The translations under genes and the position numbers were made by a program. A DNA stretch of 64,000 nucleotides, taken from contig NZ_CANKWH010000001.1 of the NCBI RefSeq assembly GCF_947487305.1, positions 248,001 to 312,000 of the forward strand, in the 5' to 3' direction. The DNA comes from an uncultured Paracoccus sp. Its GTDB lineage: Bacteria > Pseudomonadota > Alphaproteobacteria > Rhodobacterales > Rhodobacteraceae. Positions 8,071 to 16,829 of the stretch are shown in pieces. The first letter of the stretch is position 1, and every line of letters begins with the position of its first letter. The notes beneath the pieces were generated by a model, which searched no databases, was not told the DNA's origin, and saw nothing but the letters and a program-made list of their open reading frames with translations.

Positions 8071-8140
8071 GCAGGCCCGGCCCGGGAACGAGGGCGAAGC
8101 CCGCCCGGGCCAGCGGTCGACCGCCCCTCGGGCGGCCGCC
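8071..8140 (+). repeat. Palindromic intergenic repeat, copy A
   Basis: GC-rich palindromic segment between convergent genes. GGCCCGGG (about 8079) pairs with CCCGGGCC (about 8105), and a second hairpin GACCGCCC/GGGCGG follows. About 68 bases match, at roughly 80% identity or better by eye, the minus strand of 57966-58040, including CGGGCCAGCG without mismatch. It behaves like a REP-type element and may also end transcription of the upstream gene. Confidence 0.6.
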
Positions 8141-8158
8141 CGCCGACCCTCTGCCATC

Positions 8159-9355
8159 CTACAGCCCGACCAGCGCCCGCGCGAACTCGTTGGCGTCGAA
8201 CGCATCCAGATCGTCGATCTGCTCGCCCACGCCGATGGCATGGATCGGCAGGCCAAAGCGATCCGCGAGCGCCACCAGAACCCCGCCCCGCGCCGTGCCG
8301 TCGAGCTTCGTCATCACCAGTCCCGAGACATCGGCGAGCTTCTGGAAGGTCTCGACCTGCGACAGGGCGTTCTGCCCGGTGGTCGCGTCCAGAACCAGCA
8401 GCGTGTTGTGCGGCGCGGTCGGGTCTTTCTTGCGGATGACGCGGACGATCTTGGCCAGTTCCTCCATCAGGTCGGCGCGGTTCTGCAGCCGACCCGCCGT
8501 GTCGATCATCAACAGATCGGCACCCTCGGCCTCGGCCCGGGTCATCGCGTCAAAGGCGAGGCTCGCCGGATCGCTGCCCTCGGGCGCGGTCATTACCGGC
8601 ACACCGGCCCGCTGGCCCCAGACCTGCAACTGCTCGACTGCTGCCGCGCGAAAAGTGTCGCCCGCGGCGATCACCACCTTCTTGCCCGCGGCGCGGAACT
8701 GGCTGGCGAGCTTGCCGATGGTGGTGGTCTTGCCCGAGCCATTCACGCCCACGACCAGCACCACCTGCGGCTTCTTCGGATAGATCGGCAAGGGCCGCGC
8801 GACCGGCGCCATGATCCGCGTCACCTCGCCGGCCAGCAACTCCTTGAGTTCGGTGGACGACACCCGGCGGCCCATGCGGCCTTCGGCGATATTGGCGGTA
8901 ACGCGCAGCGCGGTCTCGACCCCCATATCGGCCTGGATCAGCATATCCTCCAGCGCCTCCAGCATCTCGTCATCCAGCGCCCGGCGCGGCTCGGCCGTGG
9001 CCGCAGGCGCGCCGCCACCGAAGATCCGCCCCATCAGCCCGGGCTTCTGCGCGGCAGGCGGCGCGACCGGGGCCGCGCTGACTGGTGCGGGCCGGGGCGG
9101 CACCGGTTCGGGATGAGGACGCGGCGCCGGCTCGGGCCGCGGCTGCGGGATCGGATCGGGGCGCGGATGCGGCGCCGGTTCCGGCTGGCGGGCGGCAGGA
9201 GCGGGTTCGGCCACCGGCGCGGCGACAGGTTCGGGCACCGGCTCGGGCTGTGCCGCCTCACCCTCCGGCGCGTCGCCGACGATCTCGTCCAGACCCTGTC
9301 CGATCTTCGAGGAAGAGCGGGTCAGCCGCTCGCGCAGTTTCGAAAAGAACGACAT
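8159..9355 (-). CDS. ftsY: Signal recognition particle receptor FtsY
   Basis: GTPase that docks SRP-ribosome complexes at the inner membrane for cotranslational insertion. Of its 398 residues, 1-30 form an amphipathic basic start (MSFFSKLRERLTRSSSK). Residues 31-107 are a Pro/Glu/Arg-rich low-complexity linker, and the N domain begins near 125. The G domain shows GVNGSGKTTTIGK (203-215), DTFRAAAVEQLQ, DTAGRLQN and TKLDGTARGG. The linker stands where other FtsY proteins carry an acidic A domain, but here it is dominated by proline. The gene is convergent with the secreted hypothetical protein and followed upstream by putP on the same strand. Confidence 0.97.
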   Translation of the reverse strand: MSFFSKLRERLTRSSSKIGQGLDEIVGDAPEGEAAQPEPVPEPVAAPVAEPAPAARQPEPAPHPRPDPIPQPRPEPAPRPHPEPVPPRPAPVSAAPVAPPAAQKPGLMGRIFGGGAPAATAEPRRALDDEMLEALEDMLIQADMGVETALRVTANIAEGRMGRRVSSTELKELLAGEVTRIMAPVARPLPIYPKKPQVVLVVGVNGSGKTTTIGKLASQFRAAGKKVVIAAGDTFRAAAVEQLQVWGQRAGVPVMTAPEGSDPASLAFDAMTRAEAEGADLLMIDTAGRLQNRADLMEELAKIVRVIRKKDPTAPHNTLLVLDATTGQNALSQVETFQKLADVSGLVMTKLDGTARGGVLVALADRFGLPIHAIGVGEQIDDLDAFDANEFARALVGL

Positions 9356-9444
9356 GATCCGCCCCGCTGGCCTGTTCTCGCGTTGCGCGCAACCTAATCA
9401 CCCGAGGGCGAAAGGGAAAGCCCGCGCGGGGCTTTCCCCGAGGC

Positions 9445-10896
9445 TCAGCCGGCTTTCGGTGCCCGGTATTCGCCCCGGTCCGGGGTGGCGAGGCTGACCA
9501 CGACGATCGCGATCCAGGCGGCGATGAAGCCCGGCACGATCTCGTAAAGCGTGCTGCCAAGGCCCGAGGCGATCCACAGGATCACCACGACCGCGCCGGT
9601 GATGAGCCCCGCCACCGCGCCCGCGCCGGTCATCCGCTTCCAGGTCAGCGCCAGCACGATCAGCGGACCGAAGGCCGCGCCGAAACCGGCCCAGGCATTG
9701 GCGACCAGCCCCAGCACCTCGGAATCCGGGTTGCTGGCGATCAGCACCGCCACCGCGCCCACGGCCAGCACTGCCAGCCGCCCGACATTCACCAGCTCGC
9801 GCTCGGTCGCACCGCGCTTGAAGACGGTGCGATAGATATCCTCGGTCAGCGAGGAGGAGGCGACGAGCAATTGGCTCGACACGGTGGACATGATCGCGGC
9901 CAGAAGTGCGGCGTAAAGGAAGCCGGTCACGAGCGGGTGGAACAGCAGGTCCGACAGGATGATGAAGATGGTCTCCGGGTCGGCCACGTCCAGCCCCGTG
10001 CGCAGCGCATAGGCGCGACCAAAGATGCCCACGGCCACCGCGCCGATCAGCGAGACGATCATCCAGCTCATGCCGATGCGGCGCGCGGTCGGCACGTCCT
10101 TGACGCTGCGCACGGCCATGAAGCGCACGATGATATGGGGCTGGCCGAAATAGCCCAGACCCCAGGCCACGGCGGACAGCCAGCCGAGGAAGGTGACGCC
10201 GGAAAAGAGCGACAGGTAATTCGGATCGACCCCTTCCAGCCGCGTGACCGCCTGGTCGACGCCTGCGCCGCCCTGCGTGGTCAGGATCACGATGGGCATG
10301 ATCACCAACGCCAGCATCATGATGCAGCCCTGCACGAAATCGGTCAGGCTGACGGCCAGAAAGCCGCCCATGACGGTATAGACCAGGACCACGCCAAGCG
10401 TAACCAGCACCCCGGTCATGTAATCGCCGCCAAAGGCGCTGGCGAAGAGCTTGCCGCCACCGACGAGGCCCGAGGCGGTATAGACCGAGAAGAACACCAC
10501 GATGATGATCGCCGAGACGATGCGCAGCAGCACCGCCTGGCTGGGGAAGCGGTTGCCGAGGAAACCGGGGATGGTCAGGCTGTTATCGTATTCTTCGGTC
10601 TGCTGGCGCAGGCGCGGGGCGACGATCAGCCAGTTAAGCCAGGCGCCGATGACCAGACCGATGCCGATCCAGCTTTGCGACAGGCCCGAGACGAACAGCG
10701 CACCGGGCAGGCCCAGCAGAAGCCAGCCGCTCATGTCCGAGGCCCCGGCCGACAGCGCCGCGACCGAAGGCGACAGGTTGCGGCCGCCCAGCATGTATTC
10801 CTCGGAATTGGCGGTCGATTTCCGCCAGGCATAGACGCCAATGGCCAGCATCAGCAGGAAATAGGCCGCAAGGCTGACCCAGACTCCGGTATCCAT
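9445..10896 (-). CDS. putP: Sodium/proline symporter
   Basis: Sodium:solute symporter of the SSS family (483 residues, 13 expected membrane helices). It imports proline with Na+ for nutrition or osmoprotection. The motifs GGRNLSPSVAALSAGASDMS (about 38-57) and LGYFGQPHIIVRFMA are typical of PutP rather than other SSS members. A GTG at 10899 directly precedes ATG 10896; GGAG lies eight bases before the ATG, which is preferred. There is no putA in view. The 180 bases between it and pgi hold a terminator-like hairpin near the pgi end and otherwise nothing I can name. Confidence 0.93.
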   Translation of the reverse strand: MDTGVWVSLAAYFLLMLAIGVYAWRKSTANSEEYMLGGRNLSPSVAALSAGASDMSGWLLLGLPGALFVSGLSQSWIGIGLVIGAWLNWLIVAPRLRQQTEEYDNSLTIPGFLGNRFPSQAVLLRIVSAIIIVVFFSVYTASGLVGGGKLFASAFGGDYMTGVLVTLGVVLVYTVMGGFLAVSLTDFVQGCIMMLALVIMPIVILTTQGGAGVDQAVTRLEGVDPNYLSLFSGVTFLGWLSAVAWGLGYFGQPHIIVRFMAVRSVKDVPTARRIGMSWMIVSLIGAVAVGIFGRAYALRTGLDVADPETIFIILSDLLFHPLVTGFLYAALLAAIMSTVSSQLLVASSSLTEDIYRTVFKRGATERELVNVGRLAVLAVGAVAVLIASNPDSEVLGLVANAWAGFGAAFGPLIVLALTWKRMTGAGAVAGLITGAVVVILWIASGLGSTLYEIVPGFIAAWIAIVVVSLATPDRGEYRAPKAG

Positions 10897-11043
10897 CACG
10901 CGTCTCCACTTATTACGAATCCGTGATCTACCGGGCTACGCGCTCCGGCGCGGGCCCGCAACCCCGGTTCCTTGCAGGTCCGAGGGCCGCGTTCGGTGCA
11001 TGAACCGCGTCGAAATGCGCCCTCCGATGGGAGGGTCGGGCGC

Positions 11044-11066
11044 GGCCCGTGCTGGTCGCACGGGCC
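11044..11066 (-). terminator. Hairpin downstream of pgi
   Basis: GGCCCGTG (11044-11051) and CACGGGCC (11059-11066) form a perfect 8-bp stem with a 7-base loop ten bases beyond the pgi stop. There is no T run, so termination may be Rho-assisted or the hairpin may simply protect the 3' end. Confidence 0.45.
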
Positions 11067-11075
11067 AAGGGTCGA

Positions 11076-12689
11076 TTAACCCTCGCCCCGCATCTCGCGC
11101 ACCAGTTCCGCCAGATGCACGGTCGAGGGGTCATGCCCCGGCGCTTCCTCGCCTTTCAGCAGCGGCTCGACCTTCAGCGCCAGTTCCTTGCCGAGTTCCA
11201 CCCCCCATTGGTCAAAGCTGTTGATGCCGAGGATCACCCCTTCGACAAAGACCCGGTGTTCATACAGCGCCACGATCTGCCCCAGCGCGTGCGGGGTCAG
11301 TTCCTCGATCAAGAGCGTGGTTGACGGGCGGTTGCCCTTGAAGACACGGTGCCGCGCCTGACGCTCCAGCTCCGCGCCCTGCAACCCCTTGGCCTCCATC
11401 AGCTTGCGCGCCTCATCGAGCGAGCGGCCGCGCATCAGCGCCTCGGATTGCGCAAGGCAGTTCGCCGCCAACAGGATGTGGTGATGGGCCAGGTCCGGCT
11501 CGTGTCCCCGCGCGGCCAGGATGAACTCGCAGGGGATGACGGCGGTGCCCTGGTGGATCAGCTGGTAGAACGCGTGCTGGCCATTCGTGCCCGGCTCGCC
11601 CCAGACCACCGGCCCCGAGGCGACGGTCAGGTCATTGCCGTCCATGCCGACGCCCTTGCCGTTCGATTCCATCTCGAGCTGCTGCAGATAGGCCGGCAGG
11701 CGCATCAGCCGGTTGTCATAGGGCAGCACGGCGCGGGTCGGATAGCCGCAGACCTGGTTGTGCCAAATGCCGACCAGCGCCAGCATGACCGGCAGGTTCT
11801 GCTCGAAGGGCGCGGTGCGGAAATGGTCGTCCATCGAGGCGGCACCGGCGAGGAACCGGTCGAAATGCTCGGGCCCCACGGCGATCATCAGCGACAGGCC
11901 GATCGGGCCCCACATGGAATAGCGCCCGCCAACCCAGTCGGCGAAGCCAAAGACCCGCGCGCCATCGATGCCAAAGGCGGCGGTGCGGTTCGCATCGGTG
12001 CTGAGCGCGGCGAATTGCGCCCCGGGATCGCGCACGGTTTTCGCCATCCAGTCCTTCGCCGTCTTGGCGTTGGTCATGGTCTCGATGGTGGTGAAGGTCT
12101 TCGAGGCGACGATGACCAGCGTCGTTTCCGGGTTCAGCCCGGCCAGCGTGTCATGGATATCGGCGCCATCGACATTGCTGACGAAATGCGCGCGCGGCCC
12201 ATCGTGATAGGGGGCCAGCGCCAACACCGCCATCGCCGGGCCGAGGTCCGAGCCGCCGATGCCGATATTGACGATATCGGTGATCGCGCCGCCCTGCCCC
12301 CGGAAGATGCCGGTGCGCACGTCACGGGCAAAGGCGCTCATCCGCTCATGCGTGGCGCGGACCTCGGGCATCACGTCCTTGCCGTCGACCATGACGCTGC
12401 CCGAGAGGTTCCGCAGCGCCGTGTGCAGCACCGCGCGATCCTCGGTCTCGTTGATCTTCGCGCCCGAGAACATCGCCTCGCGGCGGTCCGCGACCTGCGC
12501 GCCTTCGGCCAGCGAGATCAGCATCTGCCGGGCCATGCGGTCGATCAGGGTCTTGGAATAGTCGAAGACCATGCCGCCCGCCGCGACCGAATAGCCGGTG
12601 GCGCGGTCGGCGTCGGTCAGGAACAGGTCGGTGATCCGGGTCTCGCTCTGCGCGGCGCGGTGGGTCTTCAGCTTGGTCCAGTCAGACAT
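11076..12689 (-). CDS. pgi: Glucose-6-phosphate isomerase
   Basis: Interconverts glucose-6-phosphate and fructose-6-phosphate, here feeding hexose phosphate to the zwf route. The 537 residues match the family. [26 protein letters not shown] and [12 protein letters not shown] are the phosphate-loop and signature regions. The frame opens at GTG 12728, but ATG 12689 (MSDWTKLK) has AAAGGA upstream and is chosen. It is last in a zwf-pgl-pgi block, 35 bases after pgl. The complete absence of fbp or pfk nearby fits Entner-Doudoroff use. Confidence 0.97.
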   Translation of the reverse strand: MSDWTKLKTHRAAQSETRITDLFLTDADRATGYSVAAGGMVFDYSKTLIDRMARQMLISLAEGAQVADRREAMFSGAKINETEDRAVLHTALRNLSGSVMVDGKDVMPEVRATHERMSAFARDVRTGIFRGQGGAITDIVNIGIGGSDLGPAMAVLALAPYHDGPRAHFVSNVDGADIHDTLAGLNPETTLVIVASKTFTTIETMTNAKTAKDWMAKTVRDPGAQFAALSTDANRTAAFGIDGARVFGFADWVGGRYSMWGPIGLSLMIAVGPEHFDRFLAGAASMDDHFRTAPFEQNLPVMLALVGIWHNQVCGYPTRAVLPYDNRLMRLPAYLQQLEMESNGKGVGMDGNDLTVASGPVVWGEPGTNGQHAFYQLIHQGTAVIPCEFILAARGHEPDLAHHHILLAANCLAQSEALMRGRSLDEARKLMEAKGLQGAELERQARHRVFKGNRPSTTLLIEELTPHALGQIVALYEHRVFVEGVILGINSFDQWGVELGKELALKVEPLLKGEEAPGHDPSTVHLAELVREMRGEG

Positions 12690-12724
12690 GGCCGGGTCCT
12701 TTCCGGGGGGGAAATCGGGGGCCG

Positions 12725-13402
12725 TCACTCGGCCCAGTGCACGGTGAGATTGTCCATCAGGGCGCGGATCGGCGCTTCGAGCGGATCGAGCTTCTGCGCC
12801 CGCTCGAAAGCCTCGCGCTTTTCCGGACCGGTGATCAGCAGATGCAGGTTGATGGCATTGCGAAGGTAAGGTGCTGTCAGGGTGATGCGCGGCTCGTCGG
12901 CACCCTCGGCGCGAATGGCCAGCACCGGCGGCGCGTCGGGGGCCAGCGCGGCGGCCAGATGATCGGCACCGGGGAAGAGGCTCGCCGTATGCATGTCATT
13001 GCCCATGCCCAGCAGCGCCACGGTGATCGGAAAGACCGGCTCCAGCCGTGCGCAGAGGCCCGGCAGCGCGTCATCGGGCGTCGCGTCGCCGGTATAAAGG
13101 TCGATGTAATTCGCCGCCGCCGCCTCGTCCTTCAGAAGATGCCGGCGCAAGAGGCGCGAGTTCGAGCGCGGATGCTCGCCATCGACCCAGCGTTCGTCGC
13201 CCAGAACCACAGTCACGCGGTCCCAGTCCAGATCGGTGGCGCTCAGCGACTCAAAGACCGGCGCCGGGGTGGTGCCGCCCGGCACACACAGGCTTGCCTG
13301 CTGGTTGGTGCGCAGATGCTGACCCAGCTGGCTGGCCAGCTTGTCGGCCAGGATCAGCGCCAGCATCTCGCGGTCGGGATATTCGACGAACTCGACCGTC
13401 AT
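12725..13402 (-). CDS. pgl: 6-phosphogluconolactonase
   Basis: Hydrolyses 6-phosphogluconolactone, the product of Zwf, to 6-phosphogluconate. DevB-type lactonase of 225 residues. [15 protein letters not shown] is the phosphate-binding glycine segment, GDERWV is the family signature, and [16 protein letters not shown] carries the catalytic His region. Most homologues have G-x-DGHTAS where this protein has GNDMHTAS, a small departure worth noting. ATG 13402 overlaps the zwf stop as ATGA, which fixes the start and shows translational coupling. Confidence 0.95.
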   Translation of the reverse strand: MTVEFVEYPDREMLALILADKLASQLGQHLRTNQQASLCVPGGTTPAPVFESLSATDLDWDRVTVVLGDERWVDGEHPRSNSRLLRRHLLKDEAAAANYIDLYTGDATPDDALPGLCARLEPVFPITVALLGMGNDMHTASLFPGADHLAAALAPDAPPVLAIRAEGADEPRITLTAPYLRNAINLHLLITGPEKREAFERAQKLDPLEAPIRALMDNLTVHWAE

Positions 13403-14859
13403 GCCCTGATCTCCCGCCACCTTCGCTTGTCACGATGCATCAGGCCCAGGGCCTCGTCGGGACCGGAAGAGCCGGGATCATAGGGTTCGGGACGCTGCTT
13501 GCTGTTTTCCCAGGCATTGATGATCGGATCGGTCCAGGCCCAGCTGGCCTCGATCTCGTCGCCGCGCATGAACAGGGTCTGGTTGCCGCGGATCACATCC
13601 ATGATCAGGCGCTCGTAGGCGTCCGGCATGTCGGCGCCCTCGGGGCCAAGCGCATCGGCAAAGGTCATGTCCAAGGGCACCTGCACCAGGCGCATCCCGC
13701 CCGGTCCCGGTTCCTTGATCATCACCTTGAGGTTCATCCCCTCGTTCGGCTGCAGCCGGATCACCAGCTCGTTCGCCTTCGGCTCGCCCGAGGTCTGGGC
13801 ATCCTCGAAGATCGAATGCGGCGGCTCCTTGAAGATGATGGCGATCTCGCTGGTGCGCGCGCGCAGCTTCTTGCCGGTGCGCAGGTAGAAGGGCGTGCCC
13901 TGCCAGCGCCAGTTCGAAATGCGCACCTTCATCGCCACATAGCTTTCGGTGCGGGTGGCCGGGTTCTCGGAATCCTCGACATAGCCCTTGCCGTCGCCAT
14001 TGGCCTGATACTGGCCGCGCACGATCTCGGTGGCCTCGACCGGCTCCAGCGCGCGGATCACCTTCAGCTTCTCGTCGCGCACGGCATTCGGATCGAAGTG
14101 ATAGGGCGGCTCCATCGCGATCAGGCACAGAAGCTGCATCATGTGGTTCTGCACCATGTCGCGGATCGCGCCCGAGGTGTCATAATAGCTGCCGCGCCCG
14201 CCGACGCCGACGGTCTCGGCCACGGTGATCTGCACATGGTCGATGTATTGCGCGTTCCACAGCGGCTCGAAGAGGATATTGGCAAAGCGCACCGCCATCA
14301 GGTTCTGGACGGTTTCCTTGCCCAGGTAATGGTCGATCCGGTAGATTTGCTGTTCCTCGAAATGCTGCCGCAGGGTGGCGTTCAGCGCCTTGGCGGTGGC
14401 GAGGTCGCGGCCAAAAGGCTTTTCCACCACGATCCGGCTGTCACCGTCGGCAATGCCGTGGCTGGCCAGCCGCTCGGCCAGATCACCGAAAAGCGCGGGC
14501 GCCACCGAGAAATAGAAGGCATGGACCGCGCCCTTGCGCATCTTTGCCTTCAGCTCTTTCCAGCCGCCCTCGCCCTTGGCATCGATGCGGACGTAATGCA
14601 GGTGCTGCAGGAACCGCGCGAGGTCGTCGTCGCCTTTCTTCACCCCGCCGAATTCGACGATGGCCGCCTTGGTCTCGGCGCGGAAGGCTTCGTCATCCTG
14701 TTCGCTGCGGGCGGCACCGATGATCTGCGCCGCTTCGGGCATCTGCCCGGCGACAAAGCGGCGGAACAGGCCCGGCAGGATCTTGCGGCGGGCCAGATCG
14801 CCCGTTGCGCCAAAGATCACAAGGTCGAAATCCTCGACCGGAATCACCCGAGAAACCAT
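13399..14859 (-). CDS. zwf: Glucose-6-phosphate 1-dehydrogenase
   Basis: Oxidises glucose-6-phosphate to 6-phosphogluconolactone with NADP+ (or NAD+). The 486 residues are a normal length. The cofactor motif GATGDLARRK is at 17-26, EKPFG at 146-150, and RIDHYLGKE with the catalytic His at 174-182. AGGAGG lies eight bases upstream of ATG 14859. It is first in the zwf-pgl-pgi block. Its promoter (14886-14914) carries a LacI-type palindrome also present at the edd promoter, so the two halves of the Entner-Doudoroff entry route are probably controlled together. Confidence 0.97.
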   Translation of the reverse strand: MVSRVIPVEDFDLVIFGATGDLARRKILPGLFRRFVAGQMPEAAQIIGAARSEQDDEAFRAETKAAIVEFGGVKKGDDDLARFLQHLHYVRIDAKGEGGWKELKAKMRKGAVHAFYFSVAPALFGDLAERLASHGIADGDSRIVVEKPFGRDLATAKALNATLRQHFEEQQIYRIDHYLGKETVQNLMAVRFANILFEPLWNAQYIDHVQITVAETVGVGGRGSYYDTSGAIRDMVQNHMMQLLCLIAMEPPYHFDPNAVRDEKLKVIRALEPVEATEIVRGQYQANGDGKGYVEDSENPATRTESYVAMKVRISNWRWQGTPFYLRTGKKLRARTSEIAIIFKEPPHSIFEDAQTSGEPKANELVIRLQPNEGMNLKVMIKEPGPGGMRLVQVPLDMTFADALGPEGADMPDAYERLIMDVIRGNQTLFMRGDEIEASWAWTDPIINAWENSKQRPEPYDPGSSGPDEALGLMHRDKRRWREIRA

Positions 14860-14885
14860 TCAGAGCCTCCTATGCGTCGTGCCCG

Positions 14886-14914
14886 TTCATAGCGCGTGTT
14901 AGCGTTAACATCAA
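14886..14914 (-). promoter_or_regulatory. zwf promoter with LacI-type operator in the spacer
   Basis: Read on the minus strand: TTGATG (14914-14909), 17-base spacer, TATGAA (14891-14886). The palindrome at 14897-14910, TGTTAGCGTTAACA on the plus strand, overlaps the -35 and the spacer. It fits TGTTANCGNTAACA, the central-CG form used by LacI-family regulators. The edd promoter has the same motif in the same position. Confidence 0.65.
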
Positions 14915-14935
14915 CCCGCATCATGCCTTGCCGCG

Positions 14936-15478
14936 TCATCTTGCCAAGGCACGCCCCAGACGCGGCAACCGCGCGCGCTTCATCATCTGCGCCAGCGGCA
15001 TCGCGCCCCCCAGACGTTCCGCCTTGGCATGGGCGGCACGCACCGCCGCCGCGACCGGGTCGGGGTGATGGGCAAAGAGGTCCAGAAGAAACGGATCGGG
15101 ATGGACCGCGCGCAGGCCCACCGCCGCCATCTGGGGCCGGGGAAAGTCGCGCAGATTGGCGGTGACGATCAGCTCAGCCCCGCCATTCAGCGCCGCCTCG
15201 ATCACATGGGCATCGGCCGGGTCGGGCAAGTCCAGCCCGGCGCTGCGGCTGCCCTGATCGCTGACCGAGGCCGCCGGGAAACGTTCGGCCAAAAGCGCGA
15301 TCTCGACCCCGGCCACGGCGGCGACATCCGGCCCCTGACGTGCAGCGACATGACGCCACTCCTCAAGGATGCGCGGCGACCAGATCGGCACGTAAAGCCC
15401 CGCCGCCGCCACGTCCGCCAGCACCTCCCGCAAGACGGTGGGATAGAGGACATTGGCGTCCAGCAGCGCCCGCATCAT
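14936..15478 (-). CDS. PIN-domain protein (RSP_2648-like)
   Basis: Predicted Mg-dependent ribonuclease fold of 180 residues. ALLDANVL (Asp7), LPDPADAHVIEAA and TANLRDFP supply the acidic cluster of PIN domains. The length and context match the Rhodobacterales RSP_2648-type family rather than a VapC toxin: there is no antitoxin gene, and the partner is an rRNA methyltransferase gene that it overlaps by four bases (ATGA at 15475-15478). RNA processing or quality control coupled to ribosome maturation is a reasonable but untested idea. A second ATG at 15475 is the alternative start. Confidence 0.82.
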   Translation of the reverse strand: MMRALLDANVLYPTVLREVLADVAAAGLYVPIWSPRILEEWRHVAARQGPDVAAVAGVEIALLAERFPAASVSDQGSRSAGLDLPDPADAHVIEAALNGGAELIVTANLRDFPRPQMAAVGLRAVHPDPFLLDLFAHHPDPVAAAVRAAHAKAERLGGAMPLAQMMKRARLPRLGRALAR

Positions 15479-16671
15479 CCATCCAGCCGGAAGAACAGCG
15501 CCTTCAGGTAGCCGGTTTCCGCCAGCTGCGGCAGGGTCGGATGGTCCGGCCCGGCCTGCCCGGTATGGATCAGCTGCGGCCGCCGCCCGCCGCGCCCGAT
15601 GCCGCGCGCCGAGACATTGCGGAAGGCCGTCAGATCGGCGGCATGGGAGCAGGAGCAGAGCACCAGGTAGCCACCGGGCGCGACCAGCGGTGCGGCCAGT
15701 TTCGCCACCCGCTCATAGGCGCGCAGACCGGCCTCGAGCGCGGGTTTCGACGGCGCGAAGGCCGGCGGGTCGCAGACGACCACATCGAATTGCGCGCCCT
15801 CCTCGGCCAGCGCCTCCATCGCCTTGAAGGCGTCGGACTGGGTGACGCTGAGCCGGCCTTCCGCCGCCATTGCCTTTGCCCCGCCCTCGGCAAGCGACAG
15901 GGCAGGTGCGCTGCCATCGATGCAGGTGGCGTGCTCGGCCCCGGCGGCCAGCGCCGCCAGCCCGAAGCCGCCGACATGGCTGAACACGTCCAGCACCCGC
16001 GCGCCCTTGGCGAGCCTTTGGGTAAAGGCATGGTTCGGCCGCTGGTCATAGAAAAGTCCGGTCTTCTGCCCGCCCATCAGATCGGCCAGGTAGATCGCCC
16101 CGTTCATCGGCACCTCGACCGGCGCCTCGGGCGCCGGACCCAGCAGAACCTCCATGCGCTCGTCCAGCCCCTCAAGGCCGCGCGCCCGCCCCTGCCCGTT
16201 CAGGATGACGGTCTTCACCCCCGTCACCTCGGCCAAGGCCGTGGCGATCTCGCCCGCCATGCGGTCGGCCCAAGCGGCATTGGGCTGCATCACCGCCGCG
16301 TCACCGAAACGGTCGATCACCAGACCGGGCAGGCCGTCGGCCTCGGCATGGACCAGCCGATAGAAGGGCGCATCATAGAGCCGCTCGCGCATCGCCAGCG
16401 CCCGGGCCAGCCGTGCTGCGATCCATGCGCCATCGATTCGCGCCTCGGCATCCGCGTCCATCACCCGGCCGATGATCTTCGAGTTCGGATTGACCGTGAC
16501 CAGCGCCAAGGGCTTGCGCTCGGCATCCTCCAGCACGGCGAAGCTGCCGGGCTCGATGGCGCGGGTGCGGCGGTCGGCGACCACCTCATCGGCGAAAACC
16601 CATGGAAAGCCGTGGCGTATCGCCTGGGGCTTGGATTTCGGGCGCAGGCGGATGATGGGCAGATCGGTCAT
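15475..16671 (-). CDS. rlmI: RlmI-like 23S rRNA (cytosine-C5) methyltransferase
   Basis: Class I SAM methyltransferase of 398 residues. An N-terminal PUA-like RNA-binding domain (about 1-75, with RHGFPWVFADEVV) is followed by the RlmI core. GGQKTGLFYDQRPNH, the SAM-binding DVFSHVGGFGLAALAAGA, the catalytic-site DPPAFAPSK and CSCSHAAD are characteristic. RlmI modifies C1962 of 23S rRNA in E. coli; the same target is assumed. The frame continues to 16815, but ATG 16671 follows AAAGGA and begins the PUA domain. It leads a two-gene unit with the PIN gene and is divergent from edd. Confidence 0.82.
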   Translation of the reverse strand: MTDLPIIRLRPKSKPQAIRHGFPWVFADEVVADRRTRAIEPGSFAVLEDAERKPLALVTVNPNSKIIGRVMDADAEARIDGAWIAARLARALAMRERLYDAPFYRLVHAEADGLPGLVIDRFGDAAVMQPNAAWADRMAGEIATALAEVTGVKTVILNGQGRARGLEGLDERMEVLLGPAPEAPVEVPMNGAIYLADLMGGQKTGLFYDQRPNHAFTQRLAKGARVLDVFSHVGGFGLAALAAGAEHATCIDGSAPALSLAEGGAKAMAAEGRLSVTQSDAFKAMEALAEEGAQFDVVVCDPPAFAPSKPALEAGLRAYERVAKLAAPLVAPGGYLVLCSCSHAADLTAFRNVSARGIGRGGRRPQLIHTGQAGPDHPTLPQLAETGYLKALFFRLDG

Positions 16672-16778
16672 GGAAGGGTCCTTTCGCTGACACATCTGGC
16701 ACGGGCGGAAGGTCGGAGCAAGCCATGCCCCGGCATGCGCAAGCCCGCATTTATGTATGCATTGCCGGCGATCCGGTC

Positions 16779-16807
16779 TTGAACTGTTATCGCTAACAGC
16801 ATAACCT
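16779..16807 (+). promoter_or_regulatory. edd promoter with LacI-type operator in the spacer
   Basis: TTGAAC (16779-16784), 17-base spacer, TAACCT (16802-16807). The palindrome TGTTATCGCTAACA (16785-16798) occupies almost the entire spacer. It is the same TGTTANCGNTAACA motif as at zwf. Binding there would block polymerase directly. Confidence 0.7.
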
Positions 16808-16829
16808 GTCGGCAACCGGAGGAAGCGAC

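Noticed and set aside
14936..15478. VapC-type toxin of a toxin-antitoxin pair
   Set aside because: No small antitoxin gene is adjacent, the protein is longer than VapC, and it overlaps an rRNA methyltransferase gene.
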